Below, piece after piece: positions 57,042 to 64,000 of a stretch of 64,000 bases of DNA (the stretch's first letter is position 1; the number at the start of each line of letters is the position of its first letter). The DNA lies in the NCBI GenBank assembly GCA_947259395.1, contig CAMYMN010000002.1, forward strand, positions 62,001 to 126,000, in the 5' to 3' direction. The DNA comes from an uncultured Gammaproteobacteria bacterium (lineage in GTDB: Bacteria > Pseudomonadota > Gammaproteobacteria > Arenicellales > JAANXG01). Below the pieces are notes generated by a model that had not been told where the DNA came from, did not search any database, and saw only the letters and a program-made list of their open reading frames with translations. The translations under genes and the position numbers were made by a program.

Positions 57042-58141
57042 TATAAACGCATGGGCATCACGAGGTACAACGTCGATTCATCACCGGGTGCCGTCACCGT
57101 ACAGCTGCTGTTGGCGTCTTGCAGCCCAAGATCCACCTTCTCACCACCCAGAACACGTAGTGCCTCCATGAGATATCCGACATTAAACCCGATCTCAAGC
57201 TCCCCCTCCTCATAGTCGATCACCATTTCATCGTTGGCCTCTTCCTGATCCGGATTATTAGCACTCACTAATAATCGATTAGAAGATAAATTCAAGCGCA
57301 CACCCTTGAACTTTTCATTAGTTAATATCGCCGCACGCGCCAAAATGTCATATAACTCGCCGCGCGTAACCTCCAGATGCGTGCTCAAACTCTTCGGGAT
57401 CACCTTCTCGTAGTCCGGAAATCGTCCATCAATCAGTTTTGAGGTAAATACCAGCGGTCCGGCTTTCACGCGAATATGATTCGGATTCATCCTCAAGTCT
57501 GCAACTGAACTGCTGTCCTCCAGATAACGCGCTAATTCCAATACCGCTTTTCGCGGCACAATTAACTGCCGTAATTCACCGATATCACCTTCTATATGGG
57601 TCTTCGACATCGCAAGACGATGACCATCCGTTGCTACCGCACGCAAGGTTTGCGCCTCGGTTTCTAACAACAATCCATTGAGGTAGTACCGCACATCCTG
57701 CTGCGCCATAGAAAATGCAGTATTTTCAATAAGTTGTTTCAGCTTTCCTTGTTCTACCACACACTCACGATCCCATTGCTCGGTCTCTAATCGAGGGAAA
57801 TTGGACGCCTCCAAGGTTTGCAGAGAAAAATGACTTTTCCCGCTTTGTATATTTACCCGATCACCGGTCGCATCCAACTCAATGACCGCGTCTTCCGGTA
57901 ACGCACGACAGATGTCATGAAGCTTGCGCGCGGTCACTGTACATTCCCCATCACCGCCATCGACATTATCGATCTGTGTAGTGACCTCGGTCTCCAGATC
58001 CGTTCCGGTTAACACCAAACTACGATCATCGAACCGCAAATACACATTACCTAATATCGGCAGTGTCTGACGGCGTTCAACAACACTGCTGACTTGACTC
58101 AAGGGTTTCAATAAACGATCACGTTCTATGCTTAATTTCAT
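57041..58141 (-). CDS. dnaN: DNA polymerase III beta sliding clamp
   Basis: The 366-residue clamp that encircles DNA as a dimer and tethers the replicase. Typical start MKLSIERDRLLKPLSQVSSVVERR, three repeated clamp domains, and the end YLVMPMRL that forms part of the partner-binding pocket. The intergenic gap to dnaA is 221 bases and holds two DnaA boxes, longer than the short dnaA-dnaN gap of many gammaproteobacteria. Confidence 0.98.
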   Translation of the reverse strand: MKLSIERDRLLKPLSQVSSVVERRQTLPILGNVYLRFDDRSLVLTGTDLETEVTTQIDNVDGGDGECTVTARKLHDICRALPEDAVIELDATGDRVNIQSGKSHFSLQTLEASNFPRLETEQWDRECVVEQGKLKQLIENTAFSMAQQDVRYYLNGLLLETEAQTLRAVATDGHRLAMSKTHIEGDIGELRQLIVPRKAVLELARYLEDSSSVADLRMNPNHIRVKAGPLVFTSKLIDGRFPDYEKVIPKSLSTHLEVTRGELYDILARAAILTNEKFKGVRLNLSSNRLLVSANNPDQEEANDEMVIDYEEGELEIGFNVGYLMEALRVLGGEKVDLGLQDANSSCTVTAPGDESTLYLVMPMRL

Positions 58142-58191
58142 ATTAAATAAATGATTAAGGAGTTAACTGCTTACTACTACGCAGTTATTTA

Positions 58192-58200
58192 TGTGGATAA
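58192..58200 (-). promoter_or_regulatory. perfect DnaA box
   Basis: TGTGGATAA on the plus strand is TTATCCACA on the minus strand, the strongest DnaA-binding sequence. It lies in AT-rich DNA 51 bases from the dnaN start. Confidence 0.8.
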
Positions 58201-58325
58201 GTATAAATTACCTATTTAATTCAGTAAGTTACAGTTATAATGTTGCTGTAGATAACTATTAGATTTCGAGTGTAATGTGGTGGAGAAATATGCGGTGCGA
58301 ACGTCAACAGCCGCGACGTGCAGCG

Positions 58326-58334
58326 TTATCCACA
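58326..58334 (+). promoter_or_regulatory. perfect DnaA box
   Basis: TTATCCACA, 126 bases (start to last base) from the first box and in opposite orientation, just after the dnaA stop. Confidence 0.8.
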
Positions 58335-58362
58335 GGGTATTTGGTCATTTTATCTCTAGCGT

Positions 58363-59694
58363 TTACCGGCCAAGTAGATTTTGCAGGTTTTCATAGTCTT
58401 CCTTGGTTTTTGCATCGTGTTTGAGGAGCTCCTCGACCTTGCGGCAGGCATGCAGGACGGTGGTATGATCGCGGCCGCCGAATGCGTCGCCAATATCGGG
58501 GAGGCTCAGACTAGTGAGTTCTTTAGCAAGTGCCATTGCTATTTGCCGTGGGCGCGTAATTTGACGGTTGCGCCGCTTTGAATGTAGATCTGCTAAACGC
58601 ATCTTGTAGTATGCCGCCACTGTTTTTTGTATGTTTTGCATAGTGATCTTGCGTTCTTGAAATACCATTAAATCCTTAAGCGCGTCTTTTGCCAGCTGTA
58701 TATCGATCGCTCGTCCGGTGAATCGAGCACTTGCAAGTATGCGGTGTAACGCACCTTCTAGTTCGCGTACATTGGAACGTACTTGCCGGGCGATAAAAAA
58801 TGCCACGTCGTCGTCGATCTGAATTCCTTTGTTATGAGCCTTATTGCTCAAGATTGCCACCCTTGTCTCTAACTCCGGCGGATCTATGGGTACCGTTAAG
58901 CCACTGCCAAATCGCGAGATCAGCCGCTCTTGAACGCCCGTAATCTCCTTCGGGAAGCGGTCACTGGTAATCACGACTTGTCTTTGACCTTCTGTTAACG
59001 TGTTGAAAGTATGAAAGAATTCTTCTTGTGAATGGTTTTTGCCGCTGAAGAATTGGATGTCGTCGATGAGTAGCGCATCGAGTGAGCGGTAGTAACGCTT
59101 AAAGTCGTTGATTGCGTTGCGCTGTAGTGCCCTCACCATATCGGCGACAAACCTTTCCGAGTGCACGTACGCAACCGACGCCGCCGGATTACGGCTCACT
59201 ATCAAATTACCAGCGGCTTGCATAAGATGGGTCTTTCCCAGGCCCACACCGCCATAAATAAACAGTGGATTGTAGGCCTTTCCTGGGTTCTCCCCGACCT
59301 GTATGGCGGCCGCCCGCGCCAGTTGATTGGACTTCCCTTCCACGTGGTTTTCAAACGTAAACGCGGTATTTAACGATTTCGTTCCATAGTTACCGATCCG
59401 GCTAATTGGTTTGTTGTCGCTACGCTTGACATCGGCAAGTTCTACTCGTGTATTGCTGCCAATTTCCAGACAAACGGTAATATTTTTCTGACTATAATCG
59501 CTTACGAGCTTGTCAACCCGCCCCATGAACTTCTGTTTTACCCAGTCCATTACGAACCGATTGGGGGCCAGCAAACGCAATGTTGCTGTATCTTCAATCG
59601 CCTGAAGTGGGCGTATCCACGTGTTAAATTGTTGTGGGGTCAGCTCATCCTCCAAGTGATGCAAGCACTTGTTCCAAATCGCCGAATTTGACAA
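58363..59694 (-). CDS. dnaA: chromosomal replication initiator DnaA
   Basis: 443 residues. Domain I (1-85) has [22 protein letters not shown] short domain II leads to the AAA+ domain with Walker [10 protein letters not shown] (148-156) and Walker [10 protein letters not shown]. Domain IV ends with the DnaA-box-binding signature [18 protein letters not shown]. It initiates replication by melting oriC, and usually represses itself through boxes near its promoter. The gene points towards dnaN, and the strand switch with rpmH upstream is the classical origin-region layout. Confidence 0.98.
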   Translation of the reverse strand: MSNSAIWNKCLHHLEDELTPQQFNTWIRPLQAIEDTATLRLLAPNRFVMDWVKQKFMGRVDKLVSDYSQKNITVCLEIGSNTRVELADVKRSDNKPISRIGNYGTKSLNTAFTFENHVEGKSNQLARAAAIQVGENPGKAYNPLFIYGGVGLGKTHLMQAAGNLIVSRNPAASVAYVHSERFVADMVRALQRNAINDFKRYYRSLDALLIDDIQFFSGKNHSQEEFFHTFNTLTEGQRQVVITSDRFPKEITGVQERLISRFGSGLTVPIDPPELETRVAILSNKAHNKGIQIDDDVAFFIARQVRSNVRELEGALHRILASARFTGRAIDIQLAKDALKDLMVFQERKITMQNIQKTVAAYYKMRLADLHSKRRNRQITRPRQIAMALAKELTSLSLPDIGDAFGGRDHTTVLHACRKVEELLKHDAKTKEDYENLQNLLGR

Positions 59695-59795
59695 GTTGCA
59701 CTCCTCTGCTGGTGGTCTTATCTCACGCCTTATGTTGATTAATATGCGGCGCGGACGTATCGAATTATGATTGCGTCAATAAATCGCTGTTTTAG

Positions 59796-59824
59796 TTGAC
59801 ACTTGTTGGTAAACCTTTTAAGTT
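59796..59824 (+). promoter_or_regulatory. putative rpmH promoter
   Basis: TTGACA (59796-59801, perfect -35) with a 17-base spacer to TAAGTT (59819-59824, weak -10), 78 bases before rpmH. The AT-rich surroundings and strong -35 suit a ribosomal protein gene. Confidence 0.5.
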
Positions 59825-59901
59825 TGCTCGCCCTTTTTTATGTCGGTGTTCGCGGTTCTACCGACGATAAGTAAACTTTTTTACGAACATTTATTTTTAC
59901 C

Positions 59902-60036
59902 ATGAAACGTACGTTCCAGCCTAGTCAAGTTAAGCGTAAACGATCGCACGGTTTCCGCGCACGTATGCGGACCAAAGGTGGTCGTGCTGTGATTAATGCA
60001 CGGCGCGCTAAGGGACGCAGTCAATTAAGTGCTTAG
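59902..60036 (+). CDS. rpmH: 50S ribosomal protein L34
   Basis: 44 residues, translated by hand: [18 protein letters not shown], continuing to [10 protein letters not shown]. This is the standard L34 sequence, a very basic ribosomal protein. It lies between dnaA and rnpA on the plus strand, its near-universal place. Too short for usual long-frame searches but unmistakable. Confidence 0.98.
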   Translation: MKRTFQPSQVKRKRSHGFRARMRTKGGRAVINARRAKGRSQLSA

Positions 60037-60065
60037 GCTTAGAAAGGCTTAGGTAAAAAGTCCGC

Positions 60066-60428
60066 GTGGCGCGGTATCAGCTGCCAAAGAATTATAGACT
60101 GCACCGACAATGCGACTATACACGGGTGTTGAAATATCGCCAGCGTATTCGCGTAGGGAAATTTGAAGCCGCGACCGCTCCTAATAATCGACCATTTCCA
60201 AGACTTGGTCTCGCCGTGTCCAGGAAAGTGTCAACGAAGGCAACTGTGCGCAATCGTTTGAAACGTTTGATTCGAGAATCGTTTCGCTTGCGCAAGCCGC
60301 ACATAAACGGAATGGACGTAGTAGTATTCGCTCGACCCGGTGCTGATCGCCTGATGGCTGATGAAGCGCTTGGTATGCTTGATAACCTCTGGTTTTTAGT
60401 GGAAAAATCATGCGCCGACTTGTGCTAG
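60066..60428 (+). CDS. rnpA: ribonuclease P protein component
   Basis: A 120-residue basic protein that helps the RNase P RNA bind precursor tRNA 5' leaders. The conserved core is RLGLAVSRKVSTKATVRNRLKRLIRESFR (shown in two parts: RLGLAVSRKV and RNRLKRLIRESFR), followed by VVFARPGA. The start is GTG at 60066 (VARYQLPKNYRL). It overlaps yidD by 19 bases. Confidence 0.95.
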   Translation: MARYQLPKNYRLHRQCDYTRVLKYRQRIRVGKFEAATAPNNRPFPRLGLAVSRKVSTKATVRNRLKRLIRESFRLRKPHINGMDVVVFARPGADRLMADEALGMLDNLWFLVEKSCADLC

Positions 60429-60664
60429 GAGTAATCCGGACCTACCGCTATGCCGTGAGCCCGTTGCTCGGCCAGCATTGTCGTTACTATCCGACCTGCT
60501 CAGAATACGCGCTGACCGCCATTGAGCGATTTGGCCTGCCTCGCGGTGTGTGGATGACTCTGCGGCGCGTGTCACGGTGTCATCCGCTCCACGCCGGTGG
60601 TTTCGACCCGGTACCCGATCGCGATCCATGCCCGGGTGACACATCCGCCGGTGAGTGCCAGTAA
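60410..60664 (+). CDS. yidD: membrane protein insertion efficiency factor
   Basis: 84 residues of the YidD family: YRYAVSPLLGQHCRYYPTCSEYAL with three conserved cysteines (Cys24, Cys30 and a later one, Cys57 in SRCHPLHAGGFDPVP). YidD is an inner-membrane-associated amphipathic protein that aids YidC-dependent insertion. It overlaps rnpA at its start and abuts yidC (stop 60662-60664, ATG 60665), consistent with a coupled operon. Confidence 0.95.
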   Translation: MRRLVLGVIRTYRYAVSPLLGQHCRYYPTCSEYALTAIERFGLPRGVWMTLRRVSRCHPLHAGGFDPVPDRDPCPGDTSAGECQ

Positions 60665-62332
60665 ATGGACATTCAACGCGGACTGTTGTTTATTGCCCTG
60701 GCCTTTGTGTTAATCCTTATCTATCAAAAATGGTTGGAAGAGCAACAACCGCCACCGACATCGACACCCCAACCCTCAGCGCAAACATCGGTGCCAGCGC
60801 CAGACACCGGTGATGTCCCCCAAGCCCCCACTGCTGTCGATCAACCCCCTGAATCACCTGAGCAACCACAAGCCGTTGCTACCAGTGATCGCGTACTGGT
60901 GACCACCGATTTGTTCCGTGCGCACATAGACACCGGCGGCGGTGATTTGAAGAAGGTCGAGTTGCTCAAGTACCCGGTCAGTGTCGATCAACCCGACAAA
61001 CCATTCGAATTGCTTCGACAACAGGGTGCCGATGTGTTTACAAGCCAAACCGGCTTGATCGGGCGCGGCCGTGACTTTCCCAACCACAAGACCACGTTCA
61101 ACGCTGAAAACACCTCTTATGAGCTCGCTCCGGGCAACGAAAGTCTCGAGGTCAAACTGTCGTGGAACTCACCGGACGGTGTCAAATACTCGAAGGTATA
61201 TACCTTTTATCGCGACAGCTACAACATTTCCATTGACTATTTGGTTGACAACCAAACCACAGACACCTGGAATGGGTACTTGTATGCGCAGTTCCTGCGC
61301 ACCCAGGTCGTGCCGGAGAGAAGCTTTTTCCTGGGTGTGGTCCCGAGCTACTTGGGCGGTGCGATTTACACCCCCGAGGAGAAATACGAAAAGATCGATT
61401 TCGCTGATATGACCGACCAGGACCTGAGTCGCGACGTCAAATCCGGCTGGGTGGCGATGCTGCAGCATTATTTCGTTGGTGCCTGGCTTCCGCAACAGGA
61501 GGGGCCCTACCAGTTTTATAGCCGAGTCATCAACACCAACACCGCTGGAGGCCCACGTTACAATATTGGTTACAAGACCTTGACACCAACCGTTGTGAAA
61601 CCCGGCGAACGCGGCACGCTGAGCACGAAGCTGTTCGTTGGCCCCAAGGAACAGGAACGCCTCAAACAACAAGGCGAGGGGTTCGTGCTAAGCGTTGATT
61701 ACGGATGGCTGACGCCATTATCGGCACCCTTGTTTTGGATCCTCGAACGCATCAACGCGGTGGTCAATAACTGGGGCTGGGCCATTATCATCTTGACGCT
61801 ATTGATAAAGCTCGCCTTCTATCCGCTATCCGCCGCGAGCTACAAGTCGATGGCGAAGATGAAGAAACTGCAACCGCGGCTGCAGACCTTGAAGGAGCGT
61901 TACGGGGACGATAAGCAGAAGCTGCAGCAGGCAATGATGGAGCTTTACAAGAAAGACAAGATTAATCCACTTGGCGGTTGCCTGCCTATCGTGATTCAGA
62001 TTCCGGTATTTATCGCCTTGTACTGGGTGCTGCTGGAAAGCGTTGAACTACGCCAGGCTGAGTGGGCGTTTTGGATTAAAGATCTATCAGTAAAAGACCC
62101 GTACTTCGTGCTGCCGATCTTAATGGGGGGGAGCATGGTGTTTCAGCAGTTACTCAACCCATCGCCCCTGGATCCCATGCAAAAAAAGATAATGATGGCA
62201 TTACCGGTCGTGTTCACCTTGCTGTTTCTCTATTTTCCCGCCGGTTTGGTTCTTTACTGGCTGGTGAACAACGTCCTGTCTATCGCCCAGCAGTGGTACA
62301 TCAACAAGACCATCGGCGCCAAGAACACGTAA
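60665..62332 (+). CDS. yidC: membrane protein insertase
   Basis: A 555-residue insertase that places proteins in the inner membrane with or without Sec. An amino-terminal helix (6-22) is followed by a Pro/Gln-rich linker (25-75), a large periplasmic beta domain (about 80-340), and the conserved core of five helices from residue 355 onward: LSAPLFWILERINAVVNNWG, then KMKKLQPRLQTLKERYGDDK and NPLGGCLPIVIQIPVFIALY. Domain order and length are those of gammaproteobacterial YidC. Confidence 0.97.
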   Translation: MDIQRGLLFIALAFVLILIYQKWLEEQQPPPTSTPQPSAQTSVPAPDTGDVPQAPTAVDQPPESPEQPQAVATSDRVLVTTDLFRAHIDTGGGDLKKVELLKYPVSVDQPDKPFELLRQQGADVFTSQTGLIGRGRDFPNHKTTFNAENTSYELAPGNESLEVKLSWNSPDGVKYSKVYTFYRDSYNISIDYLVDNQTTDTWNGYLYAQFLRTQVVPERSFFLGVVPSYLGGAIYTPEEKYEKIDFADMTDQDLSRDVKSGWVAMLQHYFVGAWLPQQEGPYQFYSRVINTNTAGGPRYNIGYKTLTPTVVKPGERGTLSTKLFVGPKEQERLKQQGEGFVLSVDYGWLTPLSAPLFWILERINAVVNNWGWAIIILTLLIKLAFYPLSAASYKSMAKMKKLQPRLQTLKERYGDDKQKLQQAMMELYKKDKINPLGGCLPIVIQIPVFIALYWVLLESVELRQAEWAFWIKDLSVKDPYFVLPILMGGSMVFQQLLNPSPLDPMQKKIMMALPVVFTLLFLYFPAGLVLYWLVNNVLSIAQQWYINKTIGAKNT

Positions 62333-62364
62333 TCGCACCCGCGTGACTACCGGCCACCGTCCGG

Positions 62365-63729
62365 GTGCAACGGCCACCTCTTTTGCATACTGAGAACGAC
62401 ACTATCGTCGCCATCGCCACATCCCCGGGGCGCGGCGGCATCGGGGTGGTGCGGATTTCCGGACCCCAAAGCCCGCCCATCGCCGACGCGATGCTAGGTC
62501 GGCTTCCGCGAGCGCGCCGGGCGATTTACAGCGAGTTTTTGGGCGCCGATGGAATTGCCATCGACCGCGGGATAGCCCTGTACTTCCCGAAGCCGTACTC
62601 GTTCACCGGTGAACACGTATTGGAGTTGCAAGGGCATGGCGGCCCAGTGGTGTTGGACATGCTCGTTAATCGCGTATTGGAACTGGGCGCCAGGCTCGCC
62701 CGACCGGGGGAGTTCTCCGAGCGCGCGTTCTTGAACGGCAAGTTGGATCTGGCACAGGCGGAGGCCGTGGCCGACCTCATCGACAGCGGATCGCAAGCCG
62801 CGGCGCGCTCTGCTATGCGCTCGTTGCAGGGGGAGTTCTCGCGGCGTGTGCACCGGTTGGTGGAGGCGATGATCAGCGTGCGGACGTACGTTGAGGCGGC
62901 GATCGATTTCCCGGAAGAGGAAGTCGATTTTTTGGGTGACCAACAGATCACAGACGCCATTGACGACCTATTGGCAGAGATCGAGCGCGTCCTGGCCTCA
63001 GCTCAGCAAGGATGCCTGTTACGGGATGGGATGCGTATTGTGCTCGCCGGTCCTCCCAACGCCGGAAAATCCAGCCTCCTGAACGCGCTCGCACAGGTCG
63101 ACCGCGCCATTGTCAGCGATACCCCAGGCACCACCCGTGACATCGTTGACCAGCATATTCAAATCGACGGGCTACCGTTGCACCTGTTGGACACCGCCGG
63201 CCTCCGTGACGCCGCCGACGATATCGAACACCAAGGCGTATCACGCGCCCGTGCCGCGATGCAACAGGCCGACCGCGTGCTGGTGGTGGTGGACGACAGT
63301 CATGGCGTTGATCTGCAGGTATTGATGACCCAGCTACCGCCGGGGGTACCGGCAACCGTGGTGCGTAACAAGATTGATTTGTCCGGGCGCAAACCAGGCA
63401 TGGACACCACGCGCGCGGTTACCGAAGTCGCCATCTCGGCTAAGACCGGCGCGGGACTCGTGTATTTGAAAAGACACCTCAAACAAAGTATGGGTTATGA
63501 AATCGGTGGCGAGCCGACCTTTATCGCTCGGCGCCGACACCTGGAGGCGCTACACCTGGCACGCGAACGAGTGCTCGCAGGGAAGCAACTATTGGTCGAC
63601 CGTCGGGCCGGTGAGTTGTTGGCCGAGGAGCTGCGTTTGGCCCAGCAATCCCTGTGTGAGATCACCGGCGAGTTTACCAGCGACGACCTATTGTGCCGGA
63701 TCTTCTCGGCTTTCTGTATCGGAAAATAG
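62365..63729 (+). CDS. mnmE: tRNA modification GTPase
   Basis: 454 residues. With MnmG it modifies uridine 34 of several tRNAs (mnm5/cmnm5). The amino-terminal folate-binding domain starts [23 protein letters not shown]. The G domain has GPPNAGKSS (G1), DTPGTTRD (G2), DTAG (G3) and NKID (G4). The C-terminal CIGK motif supplies the essential Cys. Starts possible at GTG 62365 or TTG 62383; no clear Shine-Dalgarno decides. mnmG, often next, is not in the window; the next gene converges. Confidence 0.96.
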   Translation: MQRPPLLHTENDTIVAIATSPGRGGIGVVRISGPQSPPIADAMLGRLPRARRAIYSEFLGADGIAIDRGIALYFPKPYSFTGEHVLELQGHGGPVVLDMLVNRVLELGARLARPGEFSERAFLNGKLDLAQAEAVADLIDSGSQAAARSAMRSLQGEFSRRVHRLVEAMISVRTYVEAAIDFPEEEVDFLGDQQITDAIDDLLAEIERVLASAQQGCLLRDGMRIVLAGPPNAGKSSLLNALAQVDRAIVSDTPGTTRDIVDQHIQIDGLPLHLLDTAGLRDAADDIEHQGVSRARAAMQQADRVLVVVDDSHGVDLQVLMTQLPPGVPATVVRNKIDLSGRKPGMDTTRAVTEVAISAKTGAGLVYLKRHLKQSMGYEIGGEPTFIARRRHLEALHLARERVLAGKQLLVDRRAGELLAEELRLAQQSLCEITGEFTSDDLLCRIFSAFCIGK

Positions 63730-63772
63730 CACCGGCCCCAGCTCGACCGGCCCCGCCACCGCTATCGCTGCC

Positions 63773-64000
63773 TTAGTGGCCTACGGCCTTGAACCGGCGA
63801 ACGCGCCCGCGAAATTGGTCGATCAAGTCCTCTCGGGCCACGTTTCCGTATCTGAGTGTGACGTACAGGGCGATGATCGGTTTGCTGTCGGCGGCCAGGT
63901 CCGGGCGTGCGGTCACGATGCGGTGATAAAAATCCAACGGCCCTTCGTGGGCACGGCGCGCCAGCCCCGTTTTTCCTAACTTGGCACAAAAACGCCGATA
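63773..64000 (-). CDS. C-terminus of a TgpA-like transglutaminase/DUF4129 protein, cut by the window edge
   Basis: The last 75 residues of a gene entering from the right: YRRFCAKLGKTGLARRAHEG, then PLDFYHRIVTARPDLAA and IIALYVTLRYGN. This matches the cytoplasmic DUF4129 tail of TgpA-type membrane proteins, which have several amino-terminal helices and a periplasmic transglutaminase-like domain; those parts lie outside the window. Translated by hand from the edge; stop at 63773-63775. Convergent with mnmE, 43-base gap. Confidence 0.75.
   Translation of the reverse strand, partial: YRRFCAKLGKTGLARRAHEGPLDFYHRIVTARPDLAADSKPIIALYVTLRYGNVAREDLIDQFRGRVRRFKAVGH

Larger units (their letters stand above)
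58142..58362. other. dnaA-dnaN intergenic region, candidate oriC
   Basis: 221 bases, strongly AT-rich at the dnaN side (58142-58270) compared with the surroundings, holding two perfect DnaA boxes in opposite orientation. This is the layout of an origin: unwinding-prone DNA next to DnaA sites. The other gap next to dnaA (59695-59901) has no perfect box. Only two perfect boxes are visible; weaker ones would need a scored scan. Confidence 0.6.

Overview
The window is a dense stretch of chromosome from a Gram-negative bacterium, most likely an early-branching gammaproteobacterium. Evidence includes an ntrB-ntrC pair behind glnA with a sigma54 promoter, two-gene glyQ/glyS, mlaA, apaH-apaG, srkA, ttcA and the rpmH-rnpA-yidD-yidC-mnmE block next to dnaA. 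The DNA is GC-rich with few gaps, and I saw no tRNA, rRNA, insertion sequence, prophage or CRISPR array. The genus cannot be told from the sequence.

Layout: 1-4415 (minus) is a glyQ-glyS-mazG-like-gmhB-plsC run. 4527-5343 (plus) holds a possible structured leader, an unknown protein and a TusA-like protein that has lost its active-site cysteine. 5356-9545 is nitrogen control: two NtrC sites, a sigma54 promoter, glnA, ntrB and ntrC. 9542-11559 (minus) has a membrane-anchored phosphoesterase and ttcA. 11706-18970 is a complete activated-methyl cycle: metK, ahcY, metF, metH. 18980-29421 carries a YdcH-like protein, a small membrane protein, a subtilase autotransporter, pepN, a TVP38-flavin oxidoreductase fusion and an AlgI/AlgJ-like O-acetylation pair.

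30107-39896 is the most unusual part. A seven-heme cytochrome c, a Tat-exported four-cluster ferredoxin and an NrfD-type membrane subunit form a quinol-periplasm electron-transfer module without a recognisable catalytic subunit. After a TlpA thioredoxin and a sialidase-fold lipoprotein come an intact CuA protein and a B-family heme-copper oxidase subunit I. In the latter, the high-spin heme ligand His and one CuB His are both Tyr. A four-helix protein with an internal duplication and two lipoproteins follow. I infer a respiratory or redox-sensing assembly built on a non-canonical heme-copper core; this is the best candidate for an undescribed system.

39951-54438 is mixed housekeeping and envelope genes: glyoxalase II, mscL, a short GlpD-like protein with ugpQ, a helical-repeat gene broken by an in-frame TAG, srkA, a membrane PAS-exonuclease facing a CBS/DUF294 protein, a rhomboid, mlaA, pip, apaH and apaG. 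54488-64000 is the replication-origin region: gyrB, two parS-like sites, dnaN, an AT-rich gap with two perfect DnaA boxes (likely oriC), dnaA, then rpmH-rnpA-yidD-yidC-mnmE on the other strand, and the end of a tgpA-like gene. recF is missing from its usual place between dnaN and gyrB.
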